Shown here in pieces: positions 6,197 through 9,480 of a DNA stretch of 9,480 bases (position 1 is its first letter; every line of letters starts with the position of its first letter). Both the position numbers and the translations under genes were made by a program. Origin of the DNA: JBFHRB01 sp041591915 (GTDB lineage Bacteria > Actinomycetota > Nitriliruptoria > Nitriliruptorales > Nitriliruptoraceae); contig JBFHRB010000127.1 in assembly GCA_041591915.1 (NCBI GenBank), forward strand, positions 1 to 9,480, read 5' to 3'. Under the pieces are notes generated by a model. That model had not been told where the DNA came from and searched no databases. It saw only the letters and a program-made list of their open reading frames with translations.

Positions 6197-7323
6197 TACC
6201 GGAACGCCTCGCGGATGCGGTCGAAGAGGCCGCGGCCGTCCTCGCCGCCGACCTCGTCCCCGCGCGCGTCCGCGAGCTGCTCGAGCAGCGATCGTTGCTC
6301 AGCCGTGAGCTCGCGCGGGATCTCCACGTTGACGCGGACCAGCAGGTCCCCGCGGCTGCCGCCGCCGCGCCCCGGAAGCCCCGAGCGCTTGATCCTCAGC
6401 ACGTCGCCGGGCTGCGTGCCCGGCGGGATTCGCACCTCGACCTCGTCACCGCCGAGGCCGGGGACACCGAACTCGGCGCCGAGCGCGGCCTGGGTCATCG
6501 GGACCCGGACGTCACACCAGAGGTCGCGGCCGTCACGGTCGAAGATCTCGTGTCGGGCGACGCGCACCTCGAGGTAGAGGTCCCCGGCCGCAGCGCCGTG
6601 GCGGCCGGCCTCACCCGCGCCGCTGACCCGAAGTCGATCGCCGTCGCTCACACCAGGCGGGATGTCGACCGTCACCGTTCGGCGCCGTGCGTGGCGCCCC
6701 TCGCCCGCGCAGGTCCCACACGGGTCGGCGACCGAGCGTCCGGTCCCCTCGCACGCCGGGCAGGTGGTCGCCGTCGCCAGCTGCCCGAACGCCGTGCGGA
6801 CCACGCGCTGGACCCGCCCCTGCCCGTTGCAGCTCCCACAGGCGACCGGTCCACCCCCCGAGCTCGAGCCGCTGCCGCCACAGTCCTCGCAGACACCCGC
6901 GACGTCGACCGAGACCGGCCGCTTCACGCCGGTCGCGACCTCCTCGAGGGTGACCTCGACCCGGACGATGACGTCACGGCCCTGCTGCTGTCGCGGCGGC
7001 GCCGTCGTCGTGCCGCCGAACCCGCCGCCACCGAAGAAGGCGTCGATGACGTCGCCGAGGCCGCCGAACCCGCCGGTGCCGAACCCGAACGGATCGCCGG
7101 TCACACCGGCCGACCCGCTGCCGTCGTCGCCGAAGCGGTCGTAGCGGCGGCGGCGCTCCGGGTCGCCGAGCACGTGCCAGGCGTGCTGGACCTCCTTGAA
7201 CTGCTCCTCGTCGCCTCCCGCGTCGGGGTGGCACTCCCGTGCCTTGCGACGGTAGGCCCGCTTGATCTCGTCCTGGCTCGCGCCCGGGTCGACGCCGAGG
7301 ACGGCGTAGAGGTCGCTGGCCAC
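6196..7323 (-). CDS. dnaJ: Molecular chaperone DnaJ (DnaJ2 type, hrcA-linked)
   Basis: This is an Hsp40 co-chaperone that delivers unfolded clients to DnaK and stimulates its ATPase. The 375-residue protein has the full type I layout. It has a J-domain (about 4-66) with HPD at 32-34, then a Gly/Phe-rich linker (about 74-105). The zinc domain has all four CxxCxGxG repeats (145-152, 162-169, 188-195, 202-209), and the C-terminal substrate-binding domains follow. In Actinomycetota the hrcA-linked copy is usually a second DnaJ, separate from the one in the dnaK-grpE operon; that dnaK operon is not seen here. The start is a GTG, one nucleotide after the hrcA stop, with GGGGA about 6 nt upstream. 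Co-transcription with hrcA, and therefore control through the CIRCE element, is likely. Confidence 0.97.
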   Translation of the reverse strand: MASDLYAVLGVDPGASQDEIKRAYRRKARECHPDAGGDEEQFKEVQHAWHVLGDPERRRRYDRFGDDGSGSAGVTGDPFGFGTGGFGGLGDVIDAFFGGGGFGGTTTAPPRQQQGRDVIVRVEVTLEEVATGVKRPVSVDVAGVCEDCGGSGSSSGGGPVACGSCNGQGRVQRVVRTAFGQLATATTCPACEGTGRSVADPCGTCAGEGRHARRRTVTVDIPPGVSDGDRLRVSGAGEAGRHGAAAGDLYLEVRVARHEIFDRDGRDLWCDVRVPMTQAALGAEFGVPGLGGDEVEVRIPPGTQPGDVLRIKRSGLPGRGGGSRGDLLVRVNVEIPRELTAEQRSLLEQLADARGDEVGGEDGRGLFDRIREAFR

Positions 7324-7324
7324 G

Positions 7325-8392
7325 TCAGTCCCCGCTGCTCAGGCGTCGGAGCGTCCGCTGGAGCTGCTCGGCCACGACCTGCACGCTCGACAGGACGTTC
7401 GCGTAGTCCATGCGCGTGGGTCCGAGGACCCCGAGCGAGCCGGTCGTCGCGAGCTGGTAGCGCTGGGCGACCAGCGCCGTGCCCTGCAGGTCCACGAGGT
7501 CGTGCTCCTCGCCGATGCGGATGAGCGGCTCGTCGGTGACGGCCGACTCGGCCAGGATCCGGGCGAGGGTGACGCGTTCCTCGAGGAGCTCGAGGATGCG
7601 CGAGAGGTCCCGACGTTCGAGACCGCCGGGGCCAGCCAGCGCGGCACGGCCACCGACGTAGACGCGATCCGGACCCGCCTCCTCGAGGCGGGCAACGGCG
7701 AGGGCGAGCTCGCGGAGCAGCTCGCGCAGCTCGGGCGGGGCCTCGTCGGCCATACGGTCGACGAGGGCCTCGATCTCGCCGACCCGGCGGCCGTTGACCG
7801 AATCGGCGACCGCCGAACGGACGCGATCGACGTCGGCCTCCGTCAGCGGCGTCAGCAGCTCGATCAGCTGCTTGCGGACGCGGCCCGTGTCCGTGACGAG
7901 CAGCACCAGGACGACCTGCGGCGACAGGTTGACGAGCTCGATCAGCTTCAGCCGGGCGGTGTCGACGGCTGGCGCGACGACCAGCGACACGAGGTGGGTC
8001 AGGTGGCTCAGCACCTGGGTGGTCTGTCGAAGGACGTCCTCGACGTCGGTGGCCGTGCCCATGAGCTGGGCGACCGCCTCACTCTGGCGGCCGTCGTCGA
8101 CGAGGCGGTGGCGGTTGCGCAGCTCGTCGACGAAGTAGCGGTAGCCCTTGTCGGTCGGCACGCGGCCGGCCGAGGTGTGGGGCTGGGAGATGTAGCCGAG
8201 CTCCTCGAGCGCCTGCATCTCGTTGCGCACCGTGGCGGCGGAGACGTCCAGCTGCGCGACCTCGACGACGCGCTTGGACCCGATCGGCTCCCCGCTCGTG
8301 ACGTACTCGGCGACGATCGCGCGCAGGATCGCGGCCTTGCGTTCGTCGAGCACGTCGTCCGGGTCGGTCACGAGGCGGCTGGGGTCGGTCAT
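7325..8392 (-). CDS. hrcA: Heat-inducible transcription repressor HrcA
   Basis: HrcA represses class I heat-shock genes by binding CIRCE operators. The 355-residue product has the N-terminal winged helix (about 16-90), including GEPIGSKRVVE (34-44), SAATVRNEMQALEELGYISQ (51-70) and PHTSAGRVPTDKGYRYFVDE (71-90). The C-terminal part has the family tail GSLGVLGPTRMDYANV (318-333). Length is normal. The frame stays open far upstream to 9304, but that part is antisense to a better plus-strand gene and is unlike HrcA. I chose the ATG at 8392-8390 because AAGGGAGGA (8401-8409) lies 8 nt upstream. A CIRCE element 56 bp upstream of the start predicts negative autoregulation. dnaJ follows after 1 nt. 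Confidence 0.97.
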   Translation of the reverse strand: MTDPSRLVTDPDDVLDERKAAILRAIVAEYVTSGEPIGSKRVVEVAQLDVSAATVRNEMQALEELGYISQPHTSAGRVPTDKGYRYFVDELRNRHRLVDDGRQSEAVAQLMGTATDVEDVLRQTTQVLSHLTHLVSLVVAPAVDTARLKLIELVNLSPQVVLVLLVTDTGRVRKQLIELLTPLTEADVDRVRSAVADSVNGRRVGEIEALVDRMADEAPPELRELLRELALAVARLEEAGPDRVYVGGRAALAGPGGLERRDLSRILELLEERVTLARILAESAVTDEPLIRIGEEHDLVDLQGTALVAQRYQLATTGSLGVLGPTRMDYANVLSSVQVVAEQLQRTLRRLSSGD

Positions 8393-8400
8393 GTGCCAAC

Positions 8401-8409
8401 TCCTCCCTT
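8401..8409 (-). promoter_or_regulatory. hrcA: Shine-Dalgarno site fixing the hrcA start
   Basis: AAGGGAGGA on the minus strand, 8 nt before the ATG at 8392, is the strongest ribosome-binding site in the window. It decides the hrcA start against the much longer open frame upstream. Confidence 0.85.
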
Positions 8410-8436
8410 CTCGACGCGGACGACGGGACGCCGCGG

Positions 8437-8442
8437 ATGGTA
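8437..8442 (-). promoter_or_regulatory. hrcA: Candidate -10 hexamer for hrcA
   Basis: TACCAT on the minus strand fits TAnnnT and lies just downstream of the CIRCE element, which would then cover the -35 to -10 region and block polymerase when HrcA is bound. No recognisable -35 hexamer is present at 16-19 nt spacing, so this is a weak call. Confidence 0.25.
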
Positions 8443-8447
8443 CCGGT

Positions 8448-8474
8448 CTGGCACTTGACCCCGGCGAGTGCCAG
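8448..8474. promoter_or_regulatory. CIRCE operator (HrcA binding site)
   Basis: CTGGCACTT-N9-GAGTGCCAG closely follows the CIRCE consensus TTAGCACTC-N9-GAGTGCTAA: it keeps the 9-bp arms, the 9-bp spacer and the GCACT/AGTGC core. The only unpaired position is the innermost base pair (T opposite G). One further T-A pair at 8447/8475 extends the dyad. The outer bases are GC-shifted, as expected in a high-GC genome. It lies 56 bp upstream of hrcA and 106 bp upstream of the divergent plus-strand gene. Confidence 0.92.
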
Positions 8475-8537
8475 AGCGCTGGGCGTGCGGCCACGGATAC
8501 GCTCGATCGACGCGCCCCCGGACCGACGGCGAAACGG

Positions 8538-8551
8538 GGCCGCGAACGGCC
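8538..8551 (+). repeat. Short hairpin in the leader of the plus-strand gene
   Basis: GGCCG-CGAA-CGGCC is a perfect 5-bp stem with a 4-nt loop, 15 nt before the GAGGGG ribosome-binding site of the gene at 8580. In DNA this GC-rich such short stems are frequent, so no function is claimed. Confidence 0.25.
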
Positions 8552-8579
8552 ATCCGGGGGCGAGCCGAGGGGATCCGTC

Positions 8580-9480
8580 GTGACGGAGCCACGCGTTGGG
8601 CCGCGCCGGGCCCGCGAGCCCGCGGGCATCGGCGGGTTCGTCCTCGTCGTGGTCACGCTCGCGCTCGTGGCCGTCGTGGCCGCGTGGGTCGCCGATCCCG
8701 TGACGACGGTGGACCTTCCCGCCGCACTGCTGTTCGGGCTCGCCGTCGTCACCGCGTGGCTCCCGATCCAGTTCCGCTTCCGGGGCACGGTCCACGGCTC
8801 GCACCTCGGCGAGGCAGCGCTGGTCCCCATGCTGTTCCTCGTCCCCCTCGGCGGCATCGCGATCTCGTTCGCGCTCGCCATGGGCGCCGTCATGCTCGTG
8901 CAGCGGCGACAGCCCTGGCAGATCGCGCTGGGCGCGGCCCAGCTCGGGGCGGCCGGTGCGGCCGGTGGCGCCGTCTTCCGGCTCATCGCCGGTCGGCCGG
9001 AGGCCGTGCTCGGCACCCGCGCGGTCATCGGGCTCGTGCTGGCGGCACTGGCCTTCAACGCCATCGGCGTCGCCGTGTTCCACGAGGGTCGTCGGCGGCT
9101 GACAGGGTCGCCGTACGGTGAGACCTGGCGTGCGATGCGCGCGATCAACGCCGTCACCTGGGGCATCGGCACCATCGTGGGGGTCGTGACCGCGACCGTC
9201 GCGGTCCAGGAGCCCGCCATCGTCGCCCTGATCGGCGCGCTGCTGGCAGCGATCTCCTTCGCGTTGCGGGACTGGGCAGGTGCCGAGGAGCAGCGGCACC
9301 GCATCGGCGACCTCTACAAGGCCACACGTGCACTGGCCCGCGGTGACGACCCGGCGGACGCCACCACCTACCTGCGCAACCTGACGAGCGCGTTCGGCGC
9401 CTCGTCCGCGGCCCTGACGATCGTGACCAGCGAGGGCGTCGAGCAGACCACGGTCGATGCCGAGTCGTCGGACCGCCGGA
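8580..9480 (+). CDS. Partial multi-pass membrane sensor protein with GAF-like region
   Basis: The frame is open from a GTG at 8580 to the window edge (300 codons, incomplete at the 3' end). GAGGGG at 8567-8572, 7 nt upstream, supports this start. The first ~230 residues hold about six or seven hydrophobic segments, near 17-38, 47-64, 78-107, 115-137, 146-167, 190-209 and 212-229. A QFRFRG motif (64-69) comes before a region ending in short Arg/Gln loops such as QRRQPW. After the last segment comes a helix (about 233-257, RIGDLYKATRALARG) and the start of what looks like a GAF domain (about 258 onward). Actinobacterial proteins with this membrane module and linker often carry GGDEF and/or EAL domains further on, from memory. 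Here that part lies outside the window, so histidine kinase or PP2C outputs are equally open. It is divergent from hrcA, with CIRCE between the two. The existence of the gene is well supported, its function is not. Confidence 0.75.
   Translation, partial: MTEPRVGPRRAREPAGIGGFVLVVVTLALVAVVAAWVADPVTTVDLPAALLFGLAVVTAWLPIQFRFRGTVHGSHLGEAALVPMLFLVPLGGIAISFALAMGAVMLVQRRQPWQIALGAAQLGAAGAAGGAVFRLIAGRPEAVLGTRAVIGLVLAALAFNAIGVAVFHEGRRRLTGSPYGETWRAMRAINAVTWGIGTIVGVVTATVAVQEPAIVALIGALLAAISFALRDWAGAEEQRHRIGDLYKATRALARGDDPADATTYLRNLTSAFGASSAALTIVTSEGVEQTTVDAESSDRR

Noticed and set aside
6295..7524. Plus-strand open frame opposite dnaJ (409 codons)
   Set aside because: It is antisense to dnaJ, whose J-domain and four zinc repeats are complete. 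The product is Arg/Ala/Asp-rich with no family resemblance.
8393..9304. Upstream extension of the hrcA frame
   Set aside because: The frame stays open, but the residues are Ser/Thr/Arg/Pro-rich and unlike HrcA. The strong ribosome-binding site favours the ATG at 8392, and the region is better explained by CIRCE and the plus-strand gene.
1..9480. Mobile element, CRISPR array, toxin-antitoxin or defence island
   Set aside because: All recognisable genes are conserved chromosomal ones. I saw no transposase, terminal repeats, spaced direct repeats, tRNA-linked attachment sites or base-composition shift.

Overview
This window is a high-GC (roughly 70%), gene-dense stretch of an actinobacterial chromosome. 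Three things point to Actinomycetota: the gene order hrcA-dnaJ-rsmE-(HIT)-phoH-ybeY-corC/CNNM-cdd-era, which is a known conserved cluster in that phylum; a full-length BldD orthologue; and frequent GTG starts with stop/start overlaps. I cannot name the genus.

Layout. Nine genes lie on the minus strand and are transcribed from right to left. From the right: hrcA (7325-8392), dnaJ of the DnaJ2 type (6196-7323), rsmE (5477-6196), a 269-bp regulatory gap, a bldD orthologue (4692-5207), a HINT-type HIT protein (4197-4631), phoH-like (3105-4154), ybeY (2656-3105), a CNNM/CBS/CorC membrane protein (1391-2659), cdd (945-1394) and era (1-948). The window starts exactly at the era stop codon. On the plus strand, divergent from hrcA, a multi-spanning membrane protein with a GAF-like region starts at 8580 and runs off the right edge.

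How the genes work together. hrcA-dnaJ-rsmE form a heat-shock/ribosome-quality unit. A clear CIRCE operator (8448-8474) upstream of hrcA predicts autoregulation by HrcA. The HIT-phoH-ybeY-CNNM-cdd-era block holds RNA/ribosome maturation genes (YbeY, Era, PhoH) together with pyrimidine salvage (Cdd) and ion transport. Its last five genes touch or overlap by 1-4 nt, so they are probably translationally coupled.

The least ordinary part is the bldD orthologue placed inside this housekeeping cluster. It keeps the C-terminal RxD-x8-RxxD signature that binds cyclic di-GMP in Streptomyces BldD. Its own upstream region carries a 14-15 bp near-match to the BldD box over a candidate -10 element, plus a second dyad 22 bp away. 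The truncated plus-strand gene has an N-terminal architecture seen in actinobacterial GGDEF/EAL proteins, so a local c-di-GMP link is possible, but its catalytic part lies outside the window. No mobile elements, CRISPR arrays, tRNAs or rRNAs were seen, and no intergenic gap exceeds 300 bp.
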